Assembly (NCBI GenBank): GCA_035486355.1
Contig: DATHNE010000283.1
Span: 1 to 27,617, forward strand
DNA length: 27,617 nucleotides
Direction of reading: 5' to 3'
Source of the DNA: Palsa-883 sp035486355
GTDB taxonomy: Bacteria > Pseudomonadota > Alphaproteobacteria > Acetobacterales > Acetobacteraceae
Shown here in pieces: positions 16,091 to 23,240 of the stretch (the stretch's first letter is position 1; each line of letters begins with the position of its first letter). Under the pieces are notes generated by a model. It saw only the letters and a list, made by a program, of their open reading frames with translations, searched no databases and was not told the DNA's origin. Position numbers and translations under genes: made by a program.

Positions 16091-17245
16091 CTACGACTTG
16101 CCATTGGTGATCGTGGTCTCTTTGGGCGAGACCTTCTCGCCCGGGATCGCGCGGGCCAGACCGCTGACGATCACCTGATCCTCCGGCTGCAGCCCACTCT
16201 CTATGACCCGCAAGGATCCCACGGTGCTGCCCACCGTCACCTTGCGCTGTTCCACGGTGTTGTCCTTGCCAAGCACCAGCAGATAGCGGCCACCTTGATC
16301 GGTGCCGAGCGCTTCATCCGGCACCAGCATCGACTGCTTCTTATCGATGGCGACCGGGATGCGAATGCGCACGAACATGCCTGGCAGCAGCACGCGGTCG
16401 GGATTGGCCAGCAGACCACGGGCAAACAGCGTGCCGGTGGAGGGATCCAGGGTGGGCGACGCATAATTCAGCGCGCCCAGGTGCGGATAGCCTTGCTCGG
16501 TCATCAGGCCGACCTCAACGGGGATTTTTGCCAGATCAACGGCCTTCAGGTTGCGCTCGCGCATCATCTGCTTGATGCGCAGTACGTCCTGCTCGCTGAC
16601 GTTGAAATTGACATAGATCGGATCAAGCTGAACGACGGTGGCAAGCTTGGTGGGCGCTCCGACGCCGACCAGAGAGCCAATCGATTGCAAGTGATTGGTC
16701 ACCTCACCGTCGAAGGGGGCCGTGACCCTGGTGTAGCCGTAGTTGATCGCGGCGATGGTTACCGCGCCCTGCTGGTTCATCACGTCGGCCCGATCGGAAT
16801 CCCGCTTGGCCAGCGCCTGGTCGTAGGTATTCTGCGCGGAAACATTCTGCCGCAGCAACGTCGACTGGCGGGTCAGTTCCGCTTGCGACTGGACGAGCTT
16901 GGCCTGGGCCGAGGCCAGGGTGGCCTGAGCCTGATCGAGCTGCGCCTTGTACGGGGCGGGTTCGATGACGAACAGGGTCGTGCCCTGCGTGGTCATGCTG
17001 CCGTCGGTGTAATTGATCTCCTGCAAGAAGCCCTGGATGCGCGCCTGCAGGTCAACCTGGTTGAACGCGACGGTGTTGCCGGTCACTTCCAGATAAGGGG
17101 TGACCGCTTGCTGTAACGGCTTTGCCACGCCCACTTCCGGCGGTGGCGGAGGCACGTAGGCGTTTTCCTTCTTGCAGGCTGTCAACGCGAGCAGGGTGGT
17201 CAGCAGAAGCGCCGCACCACGCAGGGCAGATGGACGTATTGGCAC
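16091..17245 (-). CDS. RND efflux periplasmic adaptor (membrane fusion protein)
   Basis: This 384-residue AcrA/MexA-type adaptor links the RND pump to an outer-membrane channel. The N-terminus is a lipoprotein signal, AALLLTTLLALTACKKE, with Cys24 as the lipidation site, followed by a Pro-rich linker. Beta-barrel and lipoyl parts surround a helical hairpin (QLDQAQATLASAQAKL, QSQAELTRQ). YTRVTAPFDGEV and LPGMFVRIRIPV are family signatures. The start GTG at 17245 has GGGGGA 8-9 nt upstream and puts the signal peptide at the N-terminus; a longer frame to 17338 has no signal logic. It is the first gene of the efflux pair. Confidence 0.95.
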   Translation of the reverse strand: MPIRPSALRGAALLLTTLLALTACKKENAYVPPPPPEVGVAKPLQQAVTPYLEVTGNTVAFNQVDLQARIQGFLQEINYTDGSMTTQGTTLFVIEPAPYKAQLDQAQATLASAQAKLVQSQAELTRQSTLLRQNVSAQNTYDQALAKRDSDRADVMNQQGAVTIAAINYGYTRVTAPFDGEVTNHLQSIGSLVGVGAPTKLATVVQLDPIYVNFNVSEQDVLRIKQMMRERNLKAVDLAKIPVEVGLMTEQGYPHLGALNYASPTLDPSTGTLFARGLLANPDRVLLPGMFVRIRIPVAIDKKQSMLVPDEALGTDQGGRYLLVLGKDNTVEQRKVTVGSTVGSLRVIESGLQPEDQVIVSGLARAIPGEKVSPKETTITNGKS

Positions 17246-17340
17246 GCGGCTGGTCCCCCGTTGAACGCGATGGATGTCGCGCTGACGCCGTGATGCGACT
17301 GGTTGCCGAAGCTTACCGATGGGCCGAGGCGGCCACAAGC

Positions 17341-17382
17341 GCGGTGACCGACAGCGCGGTGACCGATCAACGCGATGACCGA
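17341..17382. repeat. Three direct repeats upstream of the efflux operon
   Basis: GCGGTGACCGA occurs at 17341-17351 and 17356-17366, with GCGATGACCGA at 17372-17382. The start-to-start spacings are 15 and 16 bp. The array lies about 95 bp upstream of the adaptor start and ends exactly at the stop codon of the MaoC-like gene. It could be a regulator-binding array for the efflux operon or a slippage product. No regulator gene is nearby. Confidence 0.55.
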
Positions 17383-18378
17383 TCAGTAGCCGGCGCGGGC
17401 GTAGTGCGTGGCGCCGCCCCCGCGATAGACCAGCAGATTGCGGCGGTAGCGCAGCACGGTGTCGCCGTGCTGGTTGCGCGCCTCGGTCGTGATAGAAACG
17501 ATACCCTCGGTGGGGCGGGACCGTGACAAGCGCGTTTCCTGGATGTGGGAATCGACCTCGATCGTATCGCCAGCGAAGACCGGGCGTGGCAGTTCGATGT
17601 CGTGCCAGCCCAGATTGGCGACGACACGGCCGAAGCTGCGCGTGGTCGCGGCGGTGGCCTGGGCGATGACGAAGGTCTCAGGGACGGTTAGGCGGTCGTC
17701 GGCGTGGTGGTGCGGGGAGAGTTCCAAAGCGCGCGTGGCGTGGGCGAAGACGGCGGCGGGCGGGAAGCCACGGCGCGGGGTGTGGAGAAAGTGGTCGCCT
17801 TGTTGGAGGTCTTCGAAGAAGAGACCGGTTTGTTCGATCAGCGTGCCCTCGGCGTCGGCGCGATAGGCGGCGAAGCGCAGTTCGTTGGCGCGCCGGGTGT
17901 CGGTGCGGTTGCGGATGGCGAAGCGCGCGGTGATGCGGCCAATTTCGGCGCCGTCGGACTTCAGGGCGCACAGGCGCGCGGTGACGGTGCCCGTGCCGGA
18001 GCTGGTGCCGCAGTCGAGCACTTCGCTCTCGGCATAGAGCGTATCGCCGCCGAAGACGGGGGCCGTGAGGGCGATCTCGGGAAAGCCGAGGATGGAGGTG
18101 CGGTTGCCATAGGTCTTGGCGGTCATGCCGACGATGCGTTGCAGCACGAGCGTGCTGACCATGAGGGGGCGCCGCCAGGTGGTGGCGGCGGCGTAGTGCG
18201 CATCATAGTGCAACATCGCGGCGTTGAGGGTTTCCAGCGCCTCGTCGGCGTTGTCCTGCTGGCTGAGGGTGACGCCGGGGCGGTGGCGGAAGCGCTGGCC
18301 GGGGGCAAAGTCCTCGAAATCCAGGCCGATGCGCTCGCGGAAGGTGTTGTCGCCGATGATGTCGTAGGCGGAGAGCAT
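17383..18378 (-). CDS. MaoC-like double hot-dog dehydratase
   Basis: About 331 residues contain two MaoC/hot-dog units (about 10-150 and 185-325). The first begins RERIGLDFEDFAPGQRFRH and contains YGNRTSILGFPEIAL and PVFGGDTLYAESEVL. The second has GLFFEDLQQGDHF and PRPVFAGDTIEVDSHI. Family members hydrate or dehydrate enoyl-CoA or mesaconyl/methylmalyl-CoA-type thioesters; the substrate is not clear here. The start is uncertain. ATG 18378 (MLSAYD) is favoured, because the DNA beyond it looks like a dispersed repeat and then an insertion element. ATG 18393 is also possible. The IS1111-type element begins 15 bp upstream of 18378 and probably separates the gene from its original promoter. Confidence 0.85.
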   Translation of the reverse strand: MLSAYDIIGDNTFRERIGLDFEDFAPGQRFRHRPGVTLSQQDNADEALETLNAAMLHYDAHYAAATTWRRPLMVSTLVLQRIVGMTAKTYGNRTSILGFPEIALTAPVFGGDTLYAESEVLDCGTSSGTGTVTARLCALKSDGAEIGRITARFAIRNRTDTRRANELRFAAYRADAEGTLIEQTGLFFEDLQQGDHFLHTPRRGFPPAAVFAHATRALELSPHHHADDRLTVPETFVIAQATAATTRSFGRVVANLGWHDIELPRPVFAGDTIEVDSHIQETRLSRSRPTEGIVSITTEARNQHGDTVLRYRRNLLVYRGGGATHYARAGY

Positions 18379-18396
18379 GTTGATACCCGTCATGTA

Positions 18397-18408
18397 TGGA
18401 CGGCCCCC
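18397..18408. repeat. Subterminal inverted repeat, transposase 3' side
   Basis: TGGACGGCCCCC is the perfect reverse complement of 19742-19753. It lies 3 bp inside the inferred end of the element next to the MaoC-like gene. Confidence 0.8.
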
Positions 18409-18429
18409 GTTAGGCAAGGAGTTTGTGCG

Positions 18430-18620
18430 ACGTCGGCGCAGCGGTCTGGAGCGTTCATGTATCCGGCCTCCGTTTGTGCGCTCGGCTATGACCGCTGGCC
18501 CCGATGGGGTTACGCGAACCGGGTTCCAAGCATTGCGGCGTGCTGATGCGCGCGATGCAGAACGGAGTGTCCCGGTTCAGGTCCTGACCTGTTTGCCGTC
18601 GTTGCAGTTTGCTCCTTGCG
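18430..18620 (-). ncRNA. Candidate bridge/seekRNA of the IS1111-type element
   Basis: The roughly 230 nt between the transposase stop (18641) and the inverted repeat hold no protein frame but do hold structure. CAGCGGTC (18439-18446) pairs with GACCGCTG (18490-18497), CCCC/GGGG pair around 18499-18508, and CAGGTC (18578-18583) pairs with GACCTG (18586-18591). AGCATTGCG at 18529-18537 is identical to the IS/target junction at 19757-19765. TCATGTAT at 18455-18462 is identical to the other junction at 18390-18397. In IS1111-group elements the guide RNA is encoded downstream of the transposase, where this lies. RNA ends and pairing scheme are inferred. Confidence 0.6.
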
Positions 18621-18640
18621 TGGTCCGGGCCCGGCGCGGC

Positions 18641-19678
18641 CTACGCGGCCGGCGCCATTGCCCGATAGGTTTCGCCTGAGCACAACAGCGCCCATGCGAT
18701 GCGTGCGGTCTTGGCCGCCTGTGCGACGGTTGCGACCTTGAAGGGTCTGCGCGCGATGATGCCGTGCAGCCAGGCGTTGGCCTGGTTTGGCTTGGCCGGG
18801 TTCGGCTTGGCCTTGGCCCGTCGCGCCAGGTTGGCGGCGCCGAGCACCAACAATCGTCGCAGGCTGTGATCGCCCTGGCGGCTGATATGGCCGATGCGGG
18901 TTTTCTCGGCAGAGTTGTTGGTCAGCGGCGTCAGCCCGACCCAGGCGGCGCAGTCGCGCGCGTTGGCGCAGCGGCGTGGATCGCCGATCGCGCTCACCAG
19001 CGCATGCGCAATGATCGGCCCGACCGAGGGGATCGTCTGCAGCCGGCGCATGCGCTCGTCGCTGTTGGCCTGCGCCACGATGCGCGCTTCAAGCGCGTCG
19101 ATGCTCGCGTGCAAGGCGCGCCACTGCTCGACCAGCGGCTTCACGCAGCTCAGCAGCGCGCCAGGGATGGCGCTATCCCCGGCATCGATCTTGCCGACCA
19201 ACGTCTTGAAGCCGCGCAGGCCGGGACTGGCGACGATGCCCAATTCGGCCAACAACCCGCGCGTGGCATCGGTCAGCTGGGTGTGCTGCTTCATCAGCAG
19301 ATCGCGCGCATGTTCCAGCGCACGCGCGGTCTGCTGCTCGACGCTCTTGATCGGCACAAACCGCATGTCGGGGCGTTGCACCGCCTCACAGATCGCCTCC
19401 GCATCGCGCAGGTCGCTCCTGCCGCGCTTCACATAGGCTTTGACGTATTTGGCGTGCATCAGCCGCACTTCGTGACCGAGCCCACCCAGCACACGGCCCC
19501 AGTGATGCGCCGAGCCGCACGCCTCCATGCCGATCAGCGCCGGCGCCTGCTTCGCCAAAAACGCTCCCAGCTCCTCGCGCCGCAGACGCTTCCGCCACAG
19601 AACCTCGCCCGAACGGTCCTGCGCGTGCAGCTGAAACACGCTCGCCGCAATATCAATCCCGATGATGGTCGTCTCCAA
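18641..19678 (-). CDS. IS110 family transposase (DEDD)
   Basis: This 345-residue intact recombinase begins METTIIGIDIAASVFQLH. The RuvC-like DEDD set is visible as Asp9, Glu52 (IGMEACGS), and Asp89 and Asp92 (RSDLRDAEAI). The C-terminal transposase-20 domain has LQTIPSVGPIIAHALVSAIGD and AAWVGLTPL. It ends with RIGHISRQGDHSLRRLL, which carries the Ser thought to be catalytic in this family. The start is TTG at 19678, with AAGGAG about 10 nt upstream. It catalyses RNA-guided insertion via a circular intermediate. No frameshift or internal stop is seen, so the element may be active. Confidence 0.95.
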   Translation of the reverse strand: METTIIGIDIAASVFQLHAQDRSGEVLWRKRLRREELGAFLAKQAPALIGMEACGSAHHWGRVLGGLGHEVRLMHAKYVKAYVKRGRSDLRDAEAICEAVQRPDMRFVPIKSVEQQTARALEHARDLLMKQHTQLTDATRGLLAELGIVASPGLRGFKTLVGKIDAGDSAIPGALLSCVKPLVEQWRALHASIDALEARIVAQANSDERMRRLQTIPSVGPIIAHALVSAIGDPRRCANARDCAAWVGLTPLTNNSAEKTRIGHISRQGDHSLRRLLVLGAANLARRAKAKPNPAKPNQANAWLHGIIARRPFKVATVAQAAKTARIAWALLCSGETYRAMAPAA

Positions 19679-19741
19679 AGCGGACGGTCTCCTTCGCTGA
19701 CTGAGTTCGCCACCGGCCAGCTTGGCACAATGATGCCGTCA

Positions 19742-19753
19742 GGGGGCCGTCCA
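19742..19753. repeat. Subterminal inverted repeat, transposase 5' side
   Basis: GGGGGCCGTCCA is the perfect reverse complement of 18397-18408. Five bases (CCCAG) separate it from the CATTGCGAG target repeat. Confidence 0.8.
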
Positions 19754-19758
19754 CCCAG

Positions 19759-19837
19759 CATTGCGAGAAGCGAAGCCACGAAGCAATCTGGTGCCTCATG
19801 GGAGCGAGATTGCTTCGTTGCTGCGCGCCTCGCAATG
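19759..19837. repeat. CATTGCGAG-type palindromic repeat
   Basis: The left arm (19759-19788) begins CATTGCGAG and ends GAAGCAATC. The right arm (19808-19837) begins GATTGCTTCG and ends CTCGCAATG. Each arm is 30 nt; they are complementary with a few mismatches around a 19-nt loop. Repeats with this head and tail are dispersed in many proteobacterial genomes. The IS1111-type element lies against its left end, and the glutathione S-transferase ATG follows 26 bp after its right end. Confidence 0.8.
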
Positions 19838-19862
19838 ACAGATGCAGATAGGGGACCGTTCG

Positions 19863-20498
19863 ATGGATGACCGTATCACGCTCTACGGCAGCTTCACATC
19901 CAGCTCCAGCTATAAGGCGATGCTGTATCTGGCACTGGCGCGTGTGGCGTTCTCGTTCCGGACGGTGAATCTGAAGATTGGGGCGCAGAAGTTGCCGGAG
20001 TACCTGGCGATCAACCGGTGGGGGAAGGTGCCGTCGTTGCGGCATCGTGGGCTGACCATTCTGCAGTCGAATGTGATTCTGGATTATCTAGCCCGGACGA
20101 CGGGGCATTTCGAGGGGGCGACGGAACAGGAGCGGTGGCAGGCGCGCGAGTGGCTGTCGTGGGAGTCAGACGCGATCACCAATGTCGCGAAGGTGCGACA
20201 TTACAGCCGGTTCCGGACGGTGGATCCGGCGGTGATGGAATACTACCGGCCGCAGGCGGAGGACGCGTTGGCGTTTGTGGATCGGTCGCTCGTGGGACGC
20301 CAGTGGTTGGTTGGGGATACGTGCACCATCGCGGATATCGGGTGCTGGGGGCGGATGGTGTTCATGGCGGAAGGTGGGTTGGAGATCAAGCGGTGGCCGC
20401 ATTTATTGGCGTGGTCAGAGCGGTTGACGGCGATGGAGGGGTATGCGTTGCCGTACGATCTCATTCCGAAGAAGGATCGGGAGATTGCGGCGGCGTGA
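19863..20498 (+). CDS. Glutathione S-transferase family protein
   Basis: This 211-residue protein has an N-terminal thioredoxin-like domain (ITLYGSFTSSSSYKAMLYL, then WGKVPSLRHRG and ILQSNVILDYLA, the Pro-Ser-rich glutathione site). The C-terminal helical domain contains DTCTIADIGCWG, matching the GST N-capping motif. The family conjugates glutathione to electrophiles or isomerises substrates; the class is not identifiable. The ATG at 19863 follows AGGGGACC; an upstream ATG at 19842 lies at the repeat edge and is less likely. It is convergent with the aldo/keto reductase gene, with a hairpin repeat between them. Confidence 0.9.
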   Translation: MDDRITLYGSFTSSSSYKAMLYLALARVAFSFRTVNLKIGAQKLPEYLAINRWGKVPSLRHRGLTILQSNVILDYLARTTGHFEGATEQERWQAREWLSWESDAITNVAKVRHYSRFRTVDPAVMEYYRPQAEDALAFVDRSLVGRQWLVGDTCTIADIGCWGRMVFMAEGGLEIKRWPHLLAWSERLTAMEGYALPYDLIPKKDREIAAA

Positions 20499-20523
20499 GG
20501 CTCTTCGTGTTGCCAAGGCGTGG

Positions 20524-20545
20524 ATGCCGGGCCTTCGCCCGGCAT
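20524..20545. repeat. Hairpin repeat between convergent genes
   Basis: ATGCCGGGC (20524-20532) and GCCCGGCAT (20537-20545) form a perfect 9-bp stem with a four-base loop. It is preceded by AAGGCGTGGATG (starting 20515) and followed by GCATGACG (20542-20549). A relative sharing both flanks is at 21677-21709. There is no T-run, but it may still end transcription from the convergent GST and reductase genes. Confidence 0.65.
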
Positions 20546-20576
20546 GACGAGGTGGGGCCGGCATGACGTGTGGCTA

Positions 20577-21566
20577 TTAGATATAGACGCCTTTCATTCC
20601 GCCGGCGGGATAGCGGGTGCCGGCGGCGGCACCCTTGGGGACGGCGTTGGAGATGCTTGCGACTTCGGTGGGAGTGAGGGTGACGCGTAGGGCGCCGACG
20701 TTTTCGTCGAGGCGTTTGGCGTAGCGGGTGCCGGGGATGGCGACGACGTCGGGACCTTGGGCAAGGATCCAGGCAAGGGCGAGCTGCGAGGGGGTGCAGC
20801 CTTTGGCTTTGGCCATCTCCTCGATGCGCGCGACCAGGGCGCGGTTCTGGGCGAAGTTGGCTTCCTGGAAGCGCGGATGGGCGGCGCGGCGGCCGTCGAC
20901 GTCGGCGAAGGTCTGGATGGCGCCGGTGAGGAAGCCGCGGCCGAGCGGGGCGTAGGCGACAAAGCCAATGCCGAGCGCGCTTGTGGTCTCGCGGGTTTCC
21001 TCGGCTTCGGTCCGGTAGAGGACTGAATATTCGGTCTGCACCGCGGCGATGGGGTGCACGGCGTGGGCACGGCGGATACGCTCGGGGTGCGCTTCGGACA
21101 GGCCCAGGAAGCGGACCTTGCCCTGCTTCACCAATTGGGCCATGGCACCGATGGTGTCCTCCACCGGCACGTTCGGATCGACGCGGTGCTGGTAATACAG
21201 ATCGATGACATCGACGCCGAGGCGCTTCAGGCTGGCCTCGCAGGCCTGTTGGACGTATTCGGGCCGGCCGTCGACACCGTTCGGCCCGCCGGGGTTCTGG
21301 GTCTGGCCGAACTTGCTGGCCAGCACCACGCGATCGCGGCGGCCCTTGAGAGCGCGGCCGATCACCTGTTCGTTATGACCCCAGCCGTACATGTCGGAGC
21401 TGTCGAGGTGGTCAATACCCTGATCGATAGCGTGACGGATTAGCTCCTCGGATTCGGTGTCGTTCGCCGTGCCGTAGATGCCGGAGAGGGACATGCAGCC
21501 CAGGCCGATGGCCGAGACCGGGAGGCCACCGAGAGAGCGGTGTTCGACTGTTTTAACCTGGTCCAT
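20577..21566 (-). CDS. Aldo/keto reductase
   Basis: This 329-residue (alpha/beta)8 NADPH-dependent oxidoreductase has GLGCMSLSGIYG at the N-terminus. The catalytic tetrad is visible as Asp55 and Tyr60 (DSSDMYG), Lys85 (VLASKFGQ) and His127 (YYQHRVDP). VPVEDTIGAMAQLVKQGKVR and the cofactor segment VVAIPGTRYAKRLDEN are typical of the YajO/AKR13-like branch. GGAGGG six to seven bases before ATG 21566 decides the start over upstream in-frame ATGs. It probably detoxifies or reduces aldehydes, but the substrate is unknown. It is divergent from the exonuclease gene. Confidence 0.94.
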   Translation of the reverse strand: MDQVKTVEHRSLGGLPVSAIGLGCMSLSGIYGTANDTESEELIRHAIDQGIDHLDSSDMYGWGHNEQVIGRALKGRRDRVVLASKFGQTQNPGGPNGVDGRPEYVQQACEASLKRLGVDVIDLYYQHRVDPNVPVEDTIGAMAQLVKQGKVRFLGLSEAHPERIRRAHAVHPIAAVQTEYSVLYRTEAEETRETTSALGIGFVAYAPLGRGFLTGAIQTFADVDGRRAAHPRFQEANFAQNRALVARIEEMAKAKGCTPSQLALAWILAQGPDVVAIPGTRYAKRLDENVGALRVTLTPTEVASISNAVPKGAAAGTRYPAGGMKGVYI

Positions 21567-21676
21567 GATCGCGCCCTCCATCGTGTCCGCGGCATCATAC
21601 GCGATGCGATCCACTCCGTCATGCCGCTGCTTGCCGCTGCTTGCCACCGGCATCCCGGCTTTGCTTGCGTCATGAC

Positions 21677-21709
21677 AAGGCGTGGATGTCGCCTACGCCC
21701 AGCATGACG
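21677..21709. repeat. Second copy of the AAGGCGTGGATG/GCATGACG repeat
   Basis: AAGGCGTGGATG (21677-21688) and GCATGACG (21702-21709) match the flanks of the hairpin at 20515-20549. The inner arms have diverged here (TCGCCTACGCCCA), so the stem is weaker. It lies between the divergent reductase and exonuclease genes, just before the exonuclease start. Confidence 0.55.
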
Positions 21710-21737
21710 TGGGGGGTGGGTGGCGTATGATGGGGGG

Positions 21738-22760
21738 ATGGCCGCGCCGCACCCTGCCAGCTGGCTGAGATCCCTGCCGCAAGGGCTGTATTGCGAGCCG
21801 GGTGGATTCTTCGTGGATCCGCTGCGCGCGGTGGACCGCGCGGTGATCACGCACGCGCACTCTGACCATGCGCGGCCAGGGCATCGGCATGTGCTGGCCA
21901 GCCGCGAGACGCTGGCGCTGATGCGCGCGCGGATGGGGGAGGATCGCGCGGGCGAGACGCAGCAGGTGCTGGGGTGGGGCGAGACGCTACGGGTGAACGA
22001 GGTGGAACTGGCACTGCATCCGGCCGGACATGTGCTGGGCAGCGCACAGGTGGCGATGACGTATCGCGGCAACCGCGTGGTGGTGAGCGGCGATTACAAG
22101 CGCCAGCCGGACCCAACCTGCCGGGGGTTCGAGCCGGTGCCGTGCGATGTGTTCGTGACCGAAGCGACCTTCGCGCTGCCGGTGTTCCAGCATCCGCCGG
22201 CGGACCAGGAGATCGCACGGCTGCTGGCCTCGGTCGCTTTGTTTCCGGAACGGACGCATGTGGTGGGGTGCTACGCGCTGGGGAAGTGCCAGCGGCTGAT
22301 CGCGTTGCTGCGGCAGGCGGGGTGGGACCGACCGATCTATCTGCATGGTGCGCTGGCGGTGATGTGCGAGGTGTATATTGCGCTGGGGCAGCGGCTGGGG
22401 GAACTGCCGCCGGCGACGGTGGCGGAAAAGCATGCGCTGGCAGGTGCGATCGTGCTGGCGCCGCCCGGTGCGGTGACGGATCGATGGGCGCGGCGGCTGG
22501 CCGATCCCGTGGTGGCGGTGGCATCGGGCTGGATGCGGGTGCGGCAGCGGGCGAAGGCGCGCGGGGTGGAGCTGCCGCTGGTGATCTCGGACCATGCGGA
22601 TTGGGGGGCATTGAATGCGACGATCGATGAGGTGGGCGCGCCGGACGTGTGGGTGACGCACGGACAGGAGGAAGCGTTGATCCATGCGATGGGGACGCGG
22701 GGGGTGAAGGGGCGTGCTCTGCGGCTGGTCGGGTATGGGGAAGAGGAAGACGGGGGATAA
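21738..22760 (+). CDS. Ligase-associated DNA exonuclease (metallo-beta-lactamase fold)
   Basis: This 340-residue protein has the metallo-beta-lactamase/beta-CASP-type motif THAHSDHARPG (His39, His41, Asp43, His44). Further metal-ligand regions are HPAGHVLGSAQV and VVSGDYKRQPDP, and the C-terminal half contains HTHVVGCYALGKCQRL-like and VISDHADWG segments. In bacteria such proteins usually neighbour an ATP-dependent DNA ligase and a DEXH helicase in a DNA-repair operon. No ligase is in this window; the next gene is convergent. The ATG at 21738 is chosen over GTG 21720, which lies in repeat DNA. Confidence 0.9.
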   Translation: MAAPHPASWLRSLPQGLYCEPGGFFVDPLRAVDRAVITHAHSDHARPGHRHVLASRETLALMRARMGEDRAGETQQVLGWGETLRVNEVELALHPAGHVLGSAQVAMTYRGNRVVVSGDYKRQPDPTCRGFEPVPCDVFVTEATFALPVFQHPPADQEIARLLASVALFPERTHVVGCYALGKCQRLIALLRQAGWDRPIYLHGALAVMCEVYIALGQRLGELPPATVAEKHALAGAIVLAPPGAVTDRWARRLADPVVAVASGWMRVRQRAKARGVELPLVISDHADWGALNATIDEVGAPDVWVTHGQEEALIHAMGTRGVKGRALRLVGYGEEEDGG

Positions 22761-22799
22761 GACAACGAAAGCCAGCCAAATCGTATCGATCGAGACGCG

Positions 22800-23063
22800 C
22801 TATCTGAGCTGGCTGTCTTTGCTGCCCCTGCGGTTGAACCCGATCGTCACGGGACGACGATCAAGCACCGACTGACATTCAACGCAGGTCCGCACGCCGG
22901 TAAGCACACGGCGGCGTGCTTCCGGGATTTCGTCACCGCATTCCCTGCAGTGGGTCGGTCCCTCACCGATCGGCATGTTCGCCCGCGCGCGCAGGACCCC
23001 GTCGATGACGGTATCGTCGATCTGATCCTGCACCGCCCCATCCCGGGCCCACCCGCTCGCCAT
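22800..23063 (-). CDS. DksA/TraR-family zinc finger protein, YbiI-like
   Basis: This 87-residue protein closely resembles E. coli YbiI. It starts MASGWARDGAVQDQI and ends GFNRRGSKDSQLR. A four-cysteine zinc finger, C39-x2-C42 and C60-x2-C63 (CRECGDEIPEARR, VRTCVEC), matches the DksA/TraR finger, but the long coiled coil of DksA is absent. A role in modulating RNA polymerase is possible, but for YbiI-type proteins the function is not established. AGGAA precedes the ATG by about 9 nt. The longer minus-strand frame upstream of the ATG is only a shadow of the divergent gene. Confidence 0.92.
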   Translation of the reverse strand: MASGWARDGAVQDQIDDTVIDGVLRARANMPIGEGPTHCRECGDEIPEARRRVLTGVRTCVECQSVLDRRPVTIGFNRRGSKDSQLR

Positions 23064-23174
23064 GGTCGCTTTCCTGTTTCCCCGACGTCTCAGCTTCACC
23101 ACCTTAGGACCCAACGCTGCCGGTTCCAAGGATGACGACCCGACACTGAAGAACACGCTGACCGACGCGCTCTG

Positions 23175-23203
23175 TTGACACTGCCGGAACTGTCTCTCAC
23201 GAT
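23175..23203 (+). promoter_or_regulatory. Possible promoter of the CinA-NMNAT gene
   Basis: A perfect TTGACA (23175-23180) is followed after 17 bp by CACGAT (23198-23203), only 3 of 6 to the -10 consensus. It lies 38 bp before the ATG at 23241 in the gap between divergent genes. If real, the TTG at 23175 cannot be the translation start. Confidence 0.35.
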
Positions 23204-23240
23204 CCATGCGACACTTTGCAGCTTCGGACCACACACGCAC

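Larger units (their letters stand above)
18394..19758 (-). mobile_element. IS110-family element, IS1111-type
   Basis: A complete element of about 1.37 kb carries one DEDD transposase gene on the minus strand. Perfect 12-bp subterminal inverted repeats, TGGACGGCCCCC (18397-18408) and its complement (19742-19753), flank it. The outer tails are about 3 bp on the 3' side of the transposase gene and about 5 bp on the 5' side, a pattern like IS1111 elements. CAT occurs at both outer edges (18391-18393, 19759-19761). Removing the element joins ACCCGTCAT to TGCGAGAAGCG, restoring a common repeat head CGTCATTGCGAG. Boundaries are inferred to within a few bases. Confidence 0.8.

Noticed and set aside
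15842..17116. Plus-strand open frame of 424 codons
   Set aside because: It is antisense to the adaptor gene and the start of the pump gene and shows no domain signature.
22761..22815. Inverted repeat AGCCAGC/GCTGGCT between convergent genes as a terminator
   Set aside because: The loop is about 30 nt, one arm is coding for the YbiI-like tail, and there is no clean T-run. The evidence is too weak to call.
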